DNA from: Penicillium oxalicum
Taxonomy: Eukaryota; Ascomycota; Eurotiomycetes; Eurotiales; Aspergillaceae
Direction of reading: 5' to 3'
Assembly: GCF_001723175.1 (NCBI RefSeq)
Contig: NC_064657.1
Coordinates: 1,116,001 to 1,180,000 of the forward strand
DNA: 64,000 bases
This document shows, in pieces, positions 1 through 11,892 of this stretch. Position 1 is the first letter of the stretch. Each line of letters starts with the position of its first letter. The position numbers and the translations under genes were made by a program. The notes beneath the pieces were generated by a model. That model made no database searches, was not told where the DNA came from, and worked only from the letters and a program-made list of their open reading frames with translations.

Positions 1-391
1 CATCACCGACGCAGGGAGGCATCCTCTCCACCAGAATCTGCCACGGGATGAAACGCCCCTTGAGGATGGACCGGGTCTCGGTCAAATCGTGGCTTCGATG
101 TTACTCGTACCTATTTCTCAACTCCAGCCCTGAGCTGCTCTTGCTGAACCTGTGGTCGCGCTCTCTCTCAGTCATCCCTTCCCACTGCCGCGTCGTGCCT
201 GTCTGTGGTCATCTACGCGGTTTTCTCGTCTAGGACTCTCGAGATCAGCGCCTTGCCAGCTGTGAGCGGTGGAATTCTCACAGTGCAAACTTGTGTAGAA
301 AGGTGCGGTTTGTCAACCCACTCTGAAGAAATCATCCGATTGCCAAGTCGACATCTCCCACTCCCATCGATCTCGTCCAACGCCAGCCCCG
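1..391 (+). promoter_or_regulatory. Upstream region / probable 5' leader of the mannosyltransferase gene
   Basis: No ORF here resembles a known protein. The stretch directly precedes the mannosyltransferase start and probably holds its 5' leader and part of its promoter. I see no clear TATA box or repeat. The gene to the left, if any, lies outside the window. Confidence 0.4.
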
Positions 392-1859
392 ATGTCATTA
401 TCGCGATCACCCTCTCCCCATCGGGGTGGAGGGTGGTCCAGCCCAGGCTTGACACCTGGCAGCGGTGTCTCTTCTCCGCGTGGATTCTCGCCCATGGCCA
501 GGGCTTTCGACGGTGTCTCGTGGAATGCGGCAAAAGTCACGGACGACGATGCGCGCAAGTACCCATCTTTCACCACGCGTAACAATGGGTTCTTTTCGCG
601 ACAAAAACGGAGAATCTCTGCGCGAATCCCGAGCTTTCGTGGGAGGGCGCCGGGTAAAGGGTATGTTGACAAGGATGTTTATGGCCGAGGCGTGTTACAT
701 CCTATGGGTGCCTGGAGGTCTCTGGGCCTGTCAGCATGGTTCAGAATAATCTTGCGACGCGGGAAAATGAAACTTCTTTTGGGGCTTTTGCTCCTCTGGT
801 TGGGTTACTTGCTTCTTTGGTCAAGTGAGTCATTCGTCTCAGCATGTCGCACTGTCGCACTATGTGCAGCAATATCAATCAGGGGAAAGGCCTAACAGTA
901 GCTCTGCTTTAGCGATTGTTCAACTCTGCCGTGGGTCACCACTGGGTGGAGGATCTAAATTCGTGATTATCCTCGCATCCAATGTCGAGGGAGGCGTCAT
1001 GGAATTGAAGGGCGCACGCGAATGGGCTGTCGAGCGGAATAGCATTCGCAACAAGCGCAAGTACGCCAACCGATGGGGATATAAACTCGAAATCGCCAAC
1101 ATGCTCGCCAAGAAACGCTACTCTCATGAATGGCGCGAGAGCTGGGAGAAAGTGGACGTGATCCGTGAAACGATGCGGAAGAATCCCCAAGCTGAATGGT
1201 TCTGGTGGCTGGATCTCAACACGTGGATCATGGAGTCTCGCACCTCGTTACAAGATCACATCTTCAACAATCTCGAGTCTCACGTCTATCGCGATATCAA
1301 CGAGTACAATCCATTGAATATCACGCATCCACCGCCAGAATTCTATCTCGATGAGCTTGAACGAACACTCGCCACCGACAGCGGTGCGGAGACCCTTCAT
1401 CTTCTCTTGAGTCAAGATTGCTCTGGGTTCAACCTGGGCTCATTTTTCCTTCGTCGCTCAGTCTGGACTGAGCGCTTACTCGATACCTGGTGGGACCCCG
1501 TCATGTATGAGCAGATGCACTCACGATGGGAGCACAAAGAGCAAACCGCACTCGAATACATCTACCAGAGTCAGCCCTGGGTCCGCAATGGTGTGGGCTT
1601 CCTACCTCAGCGCCGAATCAATTCGTTCCCACTCGGTGCCTGTGGCGATGAGAACAATCCCGCATTCCATTACCAAGAGGCGGATCGGGACTTTGTGGTC
1701 AATATGGCTGGGTGCATGTTTGGACGGGATTGCTGGACAGAGATTTATACGTACCGTGCCATCAGCAGGGAGCACAATCGGTCGCCCTGGGATGGGGTTT
1801 ACAACTGGATCAATTCTGCTCGCGCACAGCTCTTTGGATATGTGCCGGAGGTGGAATGA
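392..1859 (+). CDS. mnn10: Alpha-1,6-mannosyltransferase, Mnn10 type (GT34), Golgi
   Basis: Predicted Golgi type II glycosyltransferase that extends the alpha-1,6-mannan backbone of N-glycans, as Mnn10 does in the yeast M-Pol II complex. There are two exons, 392..824 and 913..1859, giving 459 aa. The intron has donor GTGAGT and acceptor TTTAG, and the join restores the frame (one base from exon 1, two from exon 2). The N-terminus is Ser/Pro-rich and cytosolic. A signal anchor rich in Leu lies at about residues 128-144, just before the splice. The catalytic domain follows, with the motif WFWWLDLN, where yeast Mnn10 has DLD. It also has QDCSGFNLGSFF and the Mnn10-like end NMAGCMFGRDCW. The DLN variant is, from memory, common in related fungi and does not by itself imply loss of activity. 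A GTG-initiated ORF beginning at 825 is intron sequence read through. Confidence 0.9.
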
Positions 1860-2750
1860 GTTCTATTTCGAGAGAATGGTTCTGCATTTGACTTTTTCTG
1901 CGTTTGTTGTATTGTGGTTTTTTGTTTTGAATTATTCCCGTCTTCCTGGCCAGGAAGATTCCCAATTAGGATTGCTATAGAATTAGTATTTATAGACACT
2001 GCAGCGTGGATCTGTGACCGACGATGGACGAGAGGCCAAAATTAGACACTTTTATTGTTCTCGAGATGAACTTTTCATGGTCCTTACACTATAATGTTGG
2101 TTCACAATCCTGGCAAACGCTCTTTTGAGTACTGCCGCTCTTGAATTTGCAAGCTTGTAGACTGTATCTTGCGAGGTGATACGGGACAGACGATCTGTCA
2201 CGGAAATGGATGTGAATATGGTACCGTTATTCGCGGCAATATGTCGACGCGAAAAGGAATCTCAAGTTTTTGGCTCGTCCTTTGAAACCTAAACATACTA
2301 TAGCGATATTTCTCCTAAATTTCCTCTAGCTAAACTTTGAAAACATCCTCCCCCACTCCTCCCCAGAACACCCTCAATTAAACGTCAAAAAAGTACAATA
2401 GAGATACAAGTGGTGATTGTCACTAGTTTGGTGATGGATGGAATGCCCCCCAGAAACACGTGACACTCGCCTCCAAAGTAGCACTTTTTGCTTCCCTCCA
2501 CCGCCCAGATATCCAACCAATCACCGCCCCGATCACGACCACCTCCGAACCGACTCTCATCGGCCTCGACATCCAACAGCCCTCAACCTCAATTCGGATT
2601 CCCTCATCGGCCTCCAGTCCGCTTTCGCCCACCCTCAATTCCACTGCCCAGCCCAACCCGCCAGGCCTTCAATTACACGTCCTGTGCCCATTTCACTCGA
2701 GAATTGAAACACATTCATCTATTCCGACTCGCTCATCCCCATCGTCCACC
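1860..2750. other. Intergenic region between mannosyltransferase and complex I subunit genes
   Basis: This holds the 3' end of the mannosyltransferase transcript and the promoter and leader of the complex I gene. The sequence from about 2340 to 2750 is C/T-rich and looks like a 5' leader. ORFs starting at 2438, 2460 and 2488 lie in this leader; the 2460 frame runs into the true CDS but has no recognisable protein upstream of 2751. No repeat or RNA gene was seen. Confidence 0.5.
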
Positions 2751-3279
2751 ATGCCAACTCCCGAATCCGCCGCATTCCTCGCCAAGAAGCCCACCGTGGC
2801 TCCGACCTACGAGGGCGTCGACTTTGAAGACAACGTTGCCCTGCACAATGCCCGTGATGCGATCATTCGCGAGCAGTGGGTGCGCAGTATGATGGCTCGG
2901 TTGGTGGGTGAGGAATTGGGCAAGTGCTATGCGCGTGAGGGCGTGAATCACTTTGAGAAGTGTGGTGTGCTGCGAGGTGAGAATCTCTTTTTTCTTGTTC
3001 TTCTTATTTTGGAGGGGGGGCCTTGTTTCGTAAACAACCTTGACGGATCTAGCTTGCGAGACTCGAAAGGTCAATCTTGGGGGTTTGAGTCTGGGCTGAG
3101 GTCCAGTGGATGGAAGACTCGATTGTGAAGGGAGAGAGAGAGATAGGAGAGAGAGAGAGGCGCTAATACATATCCTATTTGCAGAGAAGTACTTTGAATT
3201 GATCAAGGAGCGCAAGGTCAAGGGTTATCTTGGACAGGAGAAGAACTATTTCTCCGGCGAGTCTGGCAAGTCTGCTTAA
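2751..3279 (+). CDS. Mitochondrial complex I accessory subunit (12 kDa, NDUFB10/PDSW family)
   Basis: Predicted 106-aa accessory subunit of NADH:ubiquinone oxidoreductase, in the membrane arm at the inner mitochondrial membrane. It resembles the Neurospora 12 kDa subunit from its first residues (MPTPESAAFLAKKPT) onward. Exons are 2751..2976 and 3185..3279. The intron has donor GTGAGA and acceptor TTTGCAG and is 208 nt long, the longest inferred here; it contains a GA-rich tract at 3130-3160. The join makes LREKYFELIKE, typical of the family. The two cysteines (GKCY and EKCG) match the paired-cysteine pattern of this family. There is no cleavable presequence. The start is chosen because family similarity begins exactly there, although the frame stays open upstream. 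Confidence 0.9.
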
Positions 3280-3839
3280 ATGGGGCCACGTCCTCATTTG
3301 TGAATCGTGGGGCTTTGAGGGGGTGGTTCTTGGAGAGTCTCGGTACTTTTTGTTTTTGAGATGGAGGAGCAACGGTTCGTGGAGCGATCTGTTCGCGGTG
3401 AACGGCATTTATCGTCAAGATGTACCTGAAGCTCTTTGCCGAGACCGCACGCTTATAGCAGGTGGTGTTGTGATCATGACTTCAAGACTTTCCAGATTGG
3501 TCTTATCCTCAGAGCGTCCGTCAAGAGCTATGATTCAGTTTTGGTTCTTTTTACTTGGGAAAAGCTGAAGACAGGGAAGGAGAGGTCGGTTTACCCTCTC
3601 TCTTCGTTGTATTGTACATATTAGATATCATTGTCTGGTCAATTTCATTATTTTTTTTGTTCGTTTCAAAAAAAAGTATATCTCATGCAGCCCCTTAGGT
3701 CTCGCATAAGATATCCGTTGACGATAATAGAAGACTCGGCCGAAGACAAAAAAAACCACTGGTCTGAGCGCGACCTATCTGGACGGCCGGTTGTCTTCAT
3801 GGAATGCGATTGATATTGAGAGCCAGCAAGGCAAATTGA
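3280..3839. other. Convergent 3' region between complex I subunit gene and palC
   Basis: Both flanking genes end here, so this stretch carries 3'UTRs and polyadenylation signals. Short ORFs (for example 3230-3568) overlap the 3' end and show no family features. Runs of T and A at 3650-3675 and 3748-3757 fit transcript ends. Confidence 0.45.
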
Positions 3840-5539
3840 TTAATAATACACGTTCGAAGCAGTTTGGCTGCGATCCGGATACGCTCCGGGAGCAGCTGAA
3901 CCGAGTTGCTCCTCGTCGCTATCGTCCGGGTCGCTTCCAAATCGCATATTGATGCTCTCATCTGGCGGTCCTCGCATACGCATGAGTTGCTCCTCATCCA
4001 AAGCAGCGGGCTTGAACGGTGCAGGAGGCGTGTGGATATCTCGACCAGATGGAAGATTGGCCAGCAATGGTGCCGAGGGAGGGACTATTTGAGTATTGAT
4101 CTGCCCGTTCATCAGTTTTGCTAGTTCACCCATCTTCTAGTGAAGCCGGATCAAAAGGGAGAAACAAAAGAGAGGGCAAAAGAAGAAATACTCACCGTGT
4201 CATTCATCTTCATCCATTTCGTCTCCAACATGGTAATGACGCGACCTTCCTCATCACGACCGGCGTCATCGCCAGCCTCGAGATTACCCTTGTCGCCCCG
4301 CCCCGCGCCAGCATCTTTCCCAATCTTCTTCTCCTCTCTTCGCTCGCTCCATTCCCGTTTCAGTCGAGAAAAGCCGCCTTTCCCAGAAGAACCGGAGACT
4401 TCATCCTGCCCAGATGAATGCGAGCCTGCACCGGGCCGAAGACCCAGCGCAGACCGCGCAGCTTGCAACCAAGCTATCCCCTCGCCCGTCTTCCCAGCCA
4501 ACTCGGCATCAATTCCAAAGAATCGACAAGCACGCGCACGCGCAACTCGTCCCAAAACACCCGCATATCGAACGATATCTTCGTCGACCCTCCCTTGCTT
4601 TCCCGCGCCGCTGGACCCGACCGCGCTCAGTCCCGCCGCAGCTTGCTCGGCGTACTCGGCAGCGCGAACGCACAGTCGCGCAAACAGCAGCGCTCTCACT
4701 TTGGGAATCTCCGGCGCTCGCACCATCCATTCCCGATCATTGGGATTTCGTGATTGAATACACGCTGTTACGTAGGCATCATCTTTCAAGACGGCTAGCA
4801 GTGTAGCCTCGGACAGAGCCAATGCCGATAGCGCCGATTGCGTGGCAGAGTCGACATCAGGCACCGAAGTACTCGGGCTCGTCGGGTCACCCGGCGACGT
4901 AGCTAGTAGGGTATGCACTGAGCCCGCCTGGAGCAGGTTTCGCGTGGCATTTTGAACCGCGGCCGTTCGCTGCTCGGGGGCTTTGGTTTTCGGCGCATAC
5001 AGAGATTCGAGAACTTCGGCGCGCGCAAGTCGACTCAGGACATATCCCAGCGTGGTCAACGTGAATGCGATTTCGAAATCAATGCCCTGGCCAGCCGCGC
5101 GACCCCCACGCGGTCGATCCGATTGTGCACCAGGATGACTTGACGCCGTGTGGACGGAAATGACACGACCAGAACTTGCGGAAAGCGTAGCCTTCCATGC
5201 GGAATGAATCTCCGCGTGAGGAATGACCTCGATAAGTTCTCTGTTGGTTTGCTCTGACCCTGGAAATGAGGTGAAGTAATTAGCCTGCAGAGATTGCCCA
5301 GACAGTCCCTGCGAGATGGCGGACAAGTATGGGATATATTCGTTCAACGCGGCCAGAACGGTAGGGAGATGCGCATCTTGTCGCGGACCGCGGGGCAGAC
5401 GCTTGTGAGCCTTGAGGGCGAGACGAAGGGCATGTCGGGCCGTGGATGCCGACTGCGGGAGTGAGGGATGGGTAGGAGAACTGATAAATGTTTGAAATGA
5501 GAGTGGGGAGGTCGTTGGCAAAGTGAATGCGAAAACCAT
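3840..5539 (-). CDS. palC: pH-response regulator PalC (BRO1-domain protein)
   Basis: PalC is the component of the ambient-pH (Pal/Rim) pathway that links the plasma-membrane sensor complex to ESCRT-III and so leads to proteolysis of PacC. Two exons on the minus strand, 5539..4196 and 4136..3840, give 546 aa. The 59-nt intron begins GTGAGT, ends CACTAG and falls between codons. The N-terminus (MVFAFTLPTTSPLSF) and the segment LCVRAAEYAEQAAAGLSAV are typical of fungal PalC. The BRO1-like helical region covers roughly the first 400 residues. A basic, charged linker follows, then a tail with NTQIVPPSAPLL and an acidic C-terminus. The ORF extends upstream to 5650, but similarity begins at 5539. 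The protein is slightly longer than I recall for Aspergillus PalC, because of the linker. Confidence 0.9.
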
Positions 5540-6106
5540 GGTGAGGAAATACTCAACCTTGCAGGTCCAAGTTTGCGAACGCGGGGAAGAGGCTCGGAAA
5601 GATTGAGGGGAACCTAAGGCGGAATCTGATGTCACTGACAGCCAAGACACCGCGGCGGACTTGGCAGTTGGTGCGTCCGCTCAGATGGATGGATGCTTCG
5701 GCGTATTCATATTTTTGTCGCTTACACCACTGTACTGGCTCCTTCTTTGCCATGCTTGCGAACGTGGCATTGGAGCAAGGAAGAAGTTTTGCATAGCGTA
5801 GGCCGGACGGTAGTACCACCTAGGAGATTGTCCAGGGATCCATTCCTAGGTATTTCGCGAGGGCTCAAGCAGACGTAAGGTCGACATTTTCAGAGCCTGA
5901 CCAACCGGACCGTATTATGTGAAGCTCACGTAGAATTGAGTTAAAATTAAAGAAAGCCTCACAACCAGTAATGATTATCCAGTACCGAGAACAATATACA
6001 TTCATGCCCATTCTATATATACAGACGGGTGAAGATCAAGTACCGAGATCGAGATATAATATCAACGTGAAGGACCACAACTAGCGATTTGACAGCCCGA
6101 CCCACC
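5540..6106. other. palC promoter and 3' region of the MFS gene
   Basis: Both neighbours are on the minus strand. This stretch holds the palC promoter and, at its right end, the 3'UTR of the transporter gene. No separate gene or repeat is evident. Confidence 0.4.
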
Positions 6107-7882
6107 TTACGAGTCGTGGCGGTAGAGACGTCTGCCTTGCCATTGTAAATACACAGTTGGGAAGAAGCTACAACCCATGATGAGCGCCGTCGCGATGCCG
6201 GAGCTGTTGGCCACGCCGACGCTTTCGAACATGGAGGGGAACCTAGGGCACGAATTAGCTGTCCGTTCTTCTCCTCAATCCAAAGGAATCTTTACACCTT
6301 CTTTCCTTGTTTCAAGACGGAAAACATACCAGAAAGGTCCAATGAATCCCCACGTAGATCTGACAAAGTTGATGAAGACACCCACGCTCCCCGCATCTTG
6401 GGGATAGGTGTCCACTGCATAGGTAGTCATCACGGTAGTGACCACTTGATTTCCAAACGCGGCGATACCGGTGCCTATGATAGGCTTGATGTTCCATTGC
6501 CCAACGGTCGCGTGCTCGGTGCACACGAGGAACACAACCATGCCGGCGATGGTCAATAGGAAGCCAATGTAACTCAGCCACAATCGGTATTCAGGCTCGG
6601 GCTTTCGTCCAATTTTCTTGGCACGAGCGTTCATCCACATGTCCGACATGAAGCCGCCCAACTGTTCGCCCAGAAGGGAACCGATAATGAGACCGAGGAA
6701 CTGCAGGCCGAGTTGTTGAGCGTTGAGTTCAAATTTCCTCTGCAGAAGCTGTGGCACTTCCACGGAATTGAGAACCGACGCAAAGAGGAAAATCATGGAG
6801 TAGGCAATGGTGGCAAGCAGGACGGGGATGTTGGTGAAGAGGGTCAATGGATGATAGAACTCGGACACCTTGATAGGAGTCGGATCAATTCGTCGCAGAG
6901 AGAGATACTCGCGCTTGAATGCTGACGATTCGGACTGGATGTCCACGCCGATGTAGCGGGTCTCGGGACCGAGGAATAGGTACAGAATGGCCTGGACTCC
7001 ATTTGTCTGTGTGACAAGATATCCGTGTGAGTGGTGATACAAGATCTTCCCCCCCAGAAGATTTGTGGCGCGGGTGTATGCCAATAAAGAATCGATTTGC
7101 ACTTACAATCGCGAGAGCCCAGTAAATCCAGCGGTAGTCCACACGCTGAGCCGCAAACCCAAATATGAACGGCCCAATCGGAACACCCAAAGTGACCATG
7201 ATGGTCCAGATACCCATGTATCGCGCTCGCTCGTGACGAAAGAAGGTCTCGGTTACGACACCACTGCCGATCGCCATGGCAGGGGATATGAAAAAGGCCA
7301 CCAGAGCACGACATGCCGCCATCGAGGCATAATCAGGACTCTTGGCACAACCAATGTTGCATGCGCAGCTGAGGACCAACGATAGGAGGAAGATCGGCCG
7401 TCGTCCATATCTGTGCGAAAGGGGCTTCCACAGTAAAGGAGCGCCGCCGAGGATGGCAATCTGCAACGATGTCAAGTAGCTCACTCGCTGAATCGAGACC
7501 CCAAGATCAAGAGCTATGTCTTCGTAGGCGGCGATAATAGCTGCAGCAGTGAAAGTGCCCATGCAGGCATGGAAAGCTACGAGAGCAAGATTGGCCGTTT
7601 TCTACACCGACACATGTGAGCAAAACAACCGTCCGTTGTGGCCGCAGACCAAGTCGGTTTGTCAGCGCTCACCTTCCATAATGCCCAATTGTATGGATCT
7701 GCTGGGTCTGTGCTGGGAATAGGATCGAGGTCCAGTGTTCCGTGCCGTTGAAGCAAGTACGCTTTGTGTGAATCCGAGAGCGTCGCAGCGGGATCTGCCC
7801 CCATAGCCATCCCCTTTTCTTCCACATAGTCGGCTGAAGACTTGGGAGGTGTCTCAGCGGGAGTCTGTCCGTCCAACGACAT
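6107..7882 (-). CDS. Major facilitator superfamily transporter (DHA1/HOL1-like)
   Basis: Predicted 505-aa, 12-helix proton antiporter at the plasma membrane; the substrate (drug, polyamine or metabolite) cannot be read from sequence. There are four exons on the minus strand: 7882..7673, 7601..7107, 7006..6330 and 6242..6107. Introns are 71, 100 and 87 nt, with donors GTGAGC, GTAAGT and GTATGT, and every join keeps the frame. The loop between helices 2 and 3 has the MFS motif-A sequence SHRYGRRPIF. The N-terminal tail ends DPADPYNWALWK, characteristic of this transporter group. A long central cytosolic loop includes SLRRIDPTPIKVSEFYHP. The start at 7882 is preferred to an in-frame ATG at 7972, because the extra residues would add an unexpected hydrophobic leader. 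Nothing nearby suggests a biosynthetic cluster. Confidence 0.85.
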
Positions 7883-9980
7883 GGTGGGCAAGATGAATGG
7901 AAAGAGGAGAAGGGTGAGGATGAACAACGACAGCCCTGAAACAAGCAGGTGTTGAAGAAGAAGAATATCCAAAAGAGGCGAGAAATATGCTTATTCAATC
8001 CTTCCACCCCCGCGTTCATACAATTGGACGTGGGGTCAAAGACCTCTGGGGTAGTCGGATCTCCCAGACTCGGCAAATTTTCTTACAACACCTGCACACC
8101 AACGCACCCCAGAAATGGTATGGAGATCCATATGACAGCCACGGTCTTTTCCCACCGGTCCCGAACGTCCAAGAGCAGGGAGCCACTGGCTGCCAGCAAT
8201 GTAATGCAGCTCGTACATAGCTCTGCAACATCACAGACAATCCCCACGAGGTATGCAAATTCCTGGTCACGGTACGAGAGTCTGACATAACAATTCTGCA
8301 CGGGAAGCCTGCTGATTCCGTCTGCCGACACAAAAATATACTCTGAGTTATATCAAGATCATAGGCAGACTAGCCGAGCCCAGGCTGCTGGAATGAGCAG
8401 AGAAGATATCCGAGGAGTTGTCCGATCCACCGCGGTTCCACCGGGCGCCTCGCTTCCCCTGTTCAACTGCCGATGCCTTGTCCCGAGATCCCGAATCTGG
8501 AACGGGCAGAGGGCGGAAAAGCGCAGCTCAGTCGTAGTCACAAACTCGGAAGAAAATGACAGGACCAGCCAAGTCGGGTGGCGCGGGATGGCGAGGATTG
8601 GTAATCGTGCGCGTGAACGTCGGTTGGATGACTGGGCCACTCGTGAGTCAGGTCAAAGCTTGCACCTCCTCGGATAGTATTCTGTGGCCATCGCTGGAGT
8701 GATGGTCTCGAAAATGCTGGAGGGGATCATCATCGCGAAAACACCTTCAAGCTCAAGTGGCATTCGGTGGGTGGATTTGAGGATTTCTTTCGATCATCGT
8801 CCTCTCTGGTTTCCACCTCCAGGGGGCCTGGGGAAGAGAGACTGGAGAATGAGGGAGGCCATCCGGGGTTGACTCCACTCAGGTGCCGAGCATATCAACC
8901 CAAAGCTTCCTGTTCGTTGCTTCATCGCAGGACCTCGGATGGATCCACACCGTCCGCTTGAAAGCATCGGGAGACGGGGCACTACCGGAGAACAGCCGAA
9001 TGCGGTTCAAGGTTCTGCCGCTGCTGGTGTGGTTCGCATGACAGCGTGACGCGCGGCTTAGTTCCCAGCAACGACATTCAGAGCACAATAGTGAGTGCCA
9101 ATCTACGTGGAAAAAGAAGCATCAATGTGCAAGAGAAGAGCTGAAGAACACGGTGACGTTGGACTAATATTGTGCCTCGCCGATTCCAAAATAATGCGGA
9201 GCAGCGAATACAGCATATGGCACACAGAGAATTGCTGCGTGAGCCGTCAGAGAATCAAAGGCAGGATGGAAGCAATCGATTATGGCAAAGACACAGCCGG
9301 GTCAGCATTATTTATCCACGGGGTAGATGCACAAGCCGTGGAATTGCTGCTTTCCTTAGACAGTGCCTTTCACACTCGCGCATGATGGCCGAGATCCAGC
9401 CCCGTTGATTGATTACAAATAGCGTGATACAGGTGGCTGACCTCCCTTGCAGCTCTATGTATAACCGAGCGCAAGGATGATTTGCTAGTTAGAGTGTTGT
9501 TGAACACAACCGAGCGAGTCAAGCTTAGTCATGAAATGTGGCCAACTTCGATACAGATTCGGAAGTTTTTGTCCTGTTCATCACGCCGGCTTCGCGTGGT
9601 CAAGTTGCTGCTGTCATCCGGCTGACTTATACAGAAACCAGCAGCCACAAATGGTACCCACTACCGGCCTCAGGTATGCAGGTCAAGCACGCTAGGGCTT
9701 CAGGTCCAAAGGGCCACTGTACTAGACAAGTCGGGCCCCATCTGTCATTGACCGGAGTTTGATCGGGGGTGCTGTTGGCCTAGTCATGACTCAGAGCAGG
9801 CCAGTGCCAATTCAGCCCAATAGAGTCCTGGCTCACCAAGAGTGACTGCGTGCAACAGTCCCCGGGTTCGGACACAAAGACACAGGATCTCACTGAAGCT
9901 GCGAGGGAACACAGTCGCAAGAGATAGGATAAAGATGGTCGGGAGAAAAGAAGGAAAGACCGGAGGGTCATGCCCAGCTT
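7883..9980. other. 2.1 kb intergenic region upstream of the MFS gene
   Basis: This region separates the transporter promoter from the 3' end of the TAF3-like gene; both genes are on the minus strand. ORFs of up to 113 aa (7949-8290, 8393-8677, 9095-9385) have no recognisable motif and conflict with one another. No tRNA or transposon signature was seen. It is probably regulatory DNA plus 3'UTR. Confidence 0.4.
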
Positions 9981-10631
9981 TCAGCCCTCCATTCGATCGT
10001 CATCGGAAAGATGGCTCGGTGCACTACTAACACCAGAAGTTTCGCTAACAACAGGGCTCGTAGGAGCCTTTGCGCGAACTTGAGCGCTCCATTCACGGAT
10101 GCTTGGCAGTCCTCCCTCAAGGACAATCGGGTGCTCTTCTCCGTTCTTGCCCAGGACTGTGCCTGCGTATCGTGACTCTTCACCCGTCTTGCTGTGCTTC
10201 TTTTTCAATGATGTCAAAAAGTCCTCTTTTTCAATGGCATCTGGGTCCACCATGTCACCTTCGCTGGGCACAAACCCTGCGATACGGCGGATCTCACGGT
10301 GGGCAGGACCTGTGATCCACCCGATGAGGGAGTCGAGACCGCGTAGATCTTCTTCGCCAGCCCAGTCCTCTTCCCATTCTCTCAGCTGCGGTCGCAAGGC
10401 ACCGGCATCCAGTAGTGCTTGGTAGACATCCTCGAGGACGGGAACAGGATCTTCGGGGTGAGCGTTGGCGGCGTGTGACGCTGTCGCGGAGGCCAGGATC
10501 ATGAGGTATCGGCCAGTCAGGTCAGAGAGAGTCTCAAGGACTGATGGTCGTGTTGAGTGGAATCCCTGGGCGCGTAGAATTTGAATAATGGGGGGACGAA
10601 GGAGTGCATTGTGCAGATTGTGGCCAGACAT
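9981..10631 (-). CDS. Bromodomain-associated histone-fold protein, TAF3-like (TFIID)
   Basis: A 216-aa protein with a BTP-type histone fold at about residues 1-80: a helix with HNLHNALLRPPIIQILRAQG, then TRPSVLETLSDLTGRYLMIL, then a third helix ending VYQALLDAGALRP. In fungi this fold followed by a short acidic, low-complexity tail is the usual form of the TFIID subunit TAF3, which pairs with TAF10. The tail includes a basic KKKH segment and a Ser-rich, acidic end. No PHD finger is present, as in yeast. The start at 10631 is chosen because the fold begins there; the frame stays open to 10730 without family similarity. It lies divergently to TAF7 across 1.26 kb. SPT7-like or other BTP proteins are the main alternative. 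Confidence 0.75.
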   Translation of the reverse strand: MSGHNLHNALLRPPIIQILRAQGFHSTRPSVLETLSDLTGRYLMILASATASHAANAHPEDPVPVLEDVYQALLDAGALRPQLREWEEDWAGEEDLRGLDSLIGWITGPAHREIRRIAGFVPSEGDMVDPDAIEKEDFLTSLKKKHSKTGEESRYAGTVLGKNGEEHPIVLEGGLPSIREWSAQVRAKAPTSPVVSETSGVSSAPSHLSDDDRMEG

Positions 10632-11892
10632 CGCGGTCAAACTGGCGGACCGAGGATTGTGAGAGCAAAGCGAGCCGATCGAGGCGTGGAGGGGAATCAA
10701 GGCTGACTGATCACAGCATAGGATTTCCAAAGTTGAGGAGAGTCGAGGGTAGCGTTGGGGGAGGAGAGACTCATGTGCGGGCGCAGTTGTTGACCGTTGA
10801 CGTCGTGGGCGAGGGAAGCTTTGTGCCAGCGGATAATTATGATTATGTTGTGAGAATCTCTCACGGTGGTTGCTCGATCGGGTTAGACTTTCTATTTGGG
10901 GTTAGCGTTGGGTTCGTATATGCTTACTCCAGGAGTCCAGACTCGAGCATGCTTTTGACGTGTAGATGTCGCTCGTTGCCTGTCTATATTTTAATCTTCT
11001 CTCTCACATGATCTATAGTTTGCTGCTTGTTTAATTTATGCACTGAATACAAGCTTCACGTTCTTGTGTTATTAACACTCCGTACATCTAGCGAGGCCTC
11101 ACACACATGTATACACTGCGCCGCGCATTCTGTTCTCCTGGGTCTGCTAAGCACAGTGATCTTTGGAGTGGCCACGCGTCAGAATGTAATTGTCTTGTTT
11201 GAGACCTAATATTTGCATTAGTAGTAGCTCTGATTTGATGCAACACAGTTGAGACTGCCGTTCATGTAATGCCTATAGTGCGAAGGGACGCATCCCGAGG
11301 AACCGCAAAGTGGATCTGGCTGTAGATGTTGTCTGAGTGGCTACCAAGCTCGGTGAAACGGTTACTTAAAAGCAGAGTCATAGAACCTGTAGGGCTACAG
11401 CACAGACAGTATGTTGCAAAGGGTCGATTTTTAAATCTCCCGGTCGACTTCAACTTGAAGGCCAGAGGAAGGATCGTCTCATGACGATTGACTCGAAAGC
11501 ACCGTAAATGCGATTTCCATCGATGGGTCGTTGTAAAGCGAGTCTCCACTCCGCCTTTGTGTCCGCTTTTCGTATTTAAATTGATACTGTATTAAGAAAC
11601 TCAGGTCGGCCCTATCCATATTTGAATCTTTCCTATTTTGTGCTCGTAGGATTGATGTAGGCGCGCAGTCCTTGGCGAGAGAGATAAAATTGGCAAATTA
11701 ATCCGCAGATTCATCCTTTTGCACGTTAAGGCGAGAACGGTGGTTTTCCACTGCGGTCAGCATTCTGCCCGTCTTCCTCGGAAAGAGAGACGTCCGCCCT
11801 ATCAGGTCACGATACGGCTTCTTCGCATATCATCTGAACAGCAATCTTCTCTCACTCACGTGTCGCATCTCGATCCTGGCTTCATCTCCATC
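10632..11892. promoter_or_regulatory. Shared intergenic region between TAF3-like and TAF7 genes
   Basis: 1,261 bp between two divergent start codons, so it must contain both promoters. ORFs here (for example 10604-11011 and 11262-11549) have no family features. I see no clear TATA box next to either start, in keeping with housekeeping promoters. Confidence 0.5.

Noticed and set aside
4140..4757. 205-aa plus-strand ORF
   Set aside because: Antisense to palC, with no conserved features, and it crosses the palC intron.
8393..9408. Several 60-96 aa ORFs between the MFS and TAF3-like genes
   Set aside because: Mutually overlapping in different frames, no motif, no plausible splice pattern joining them.
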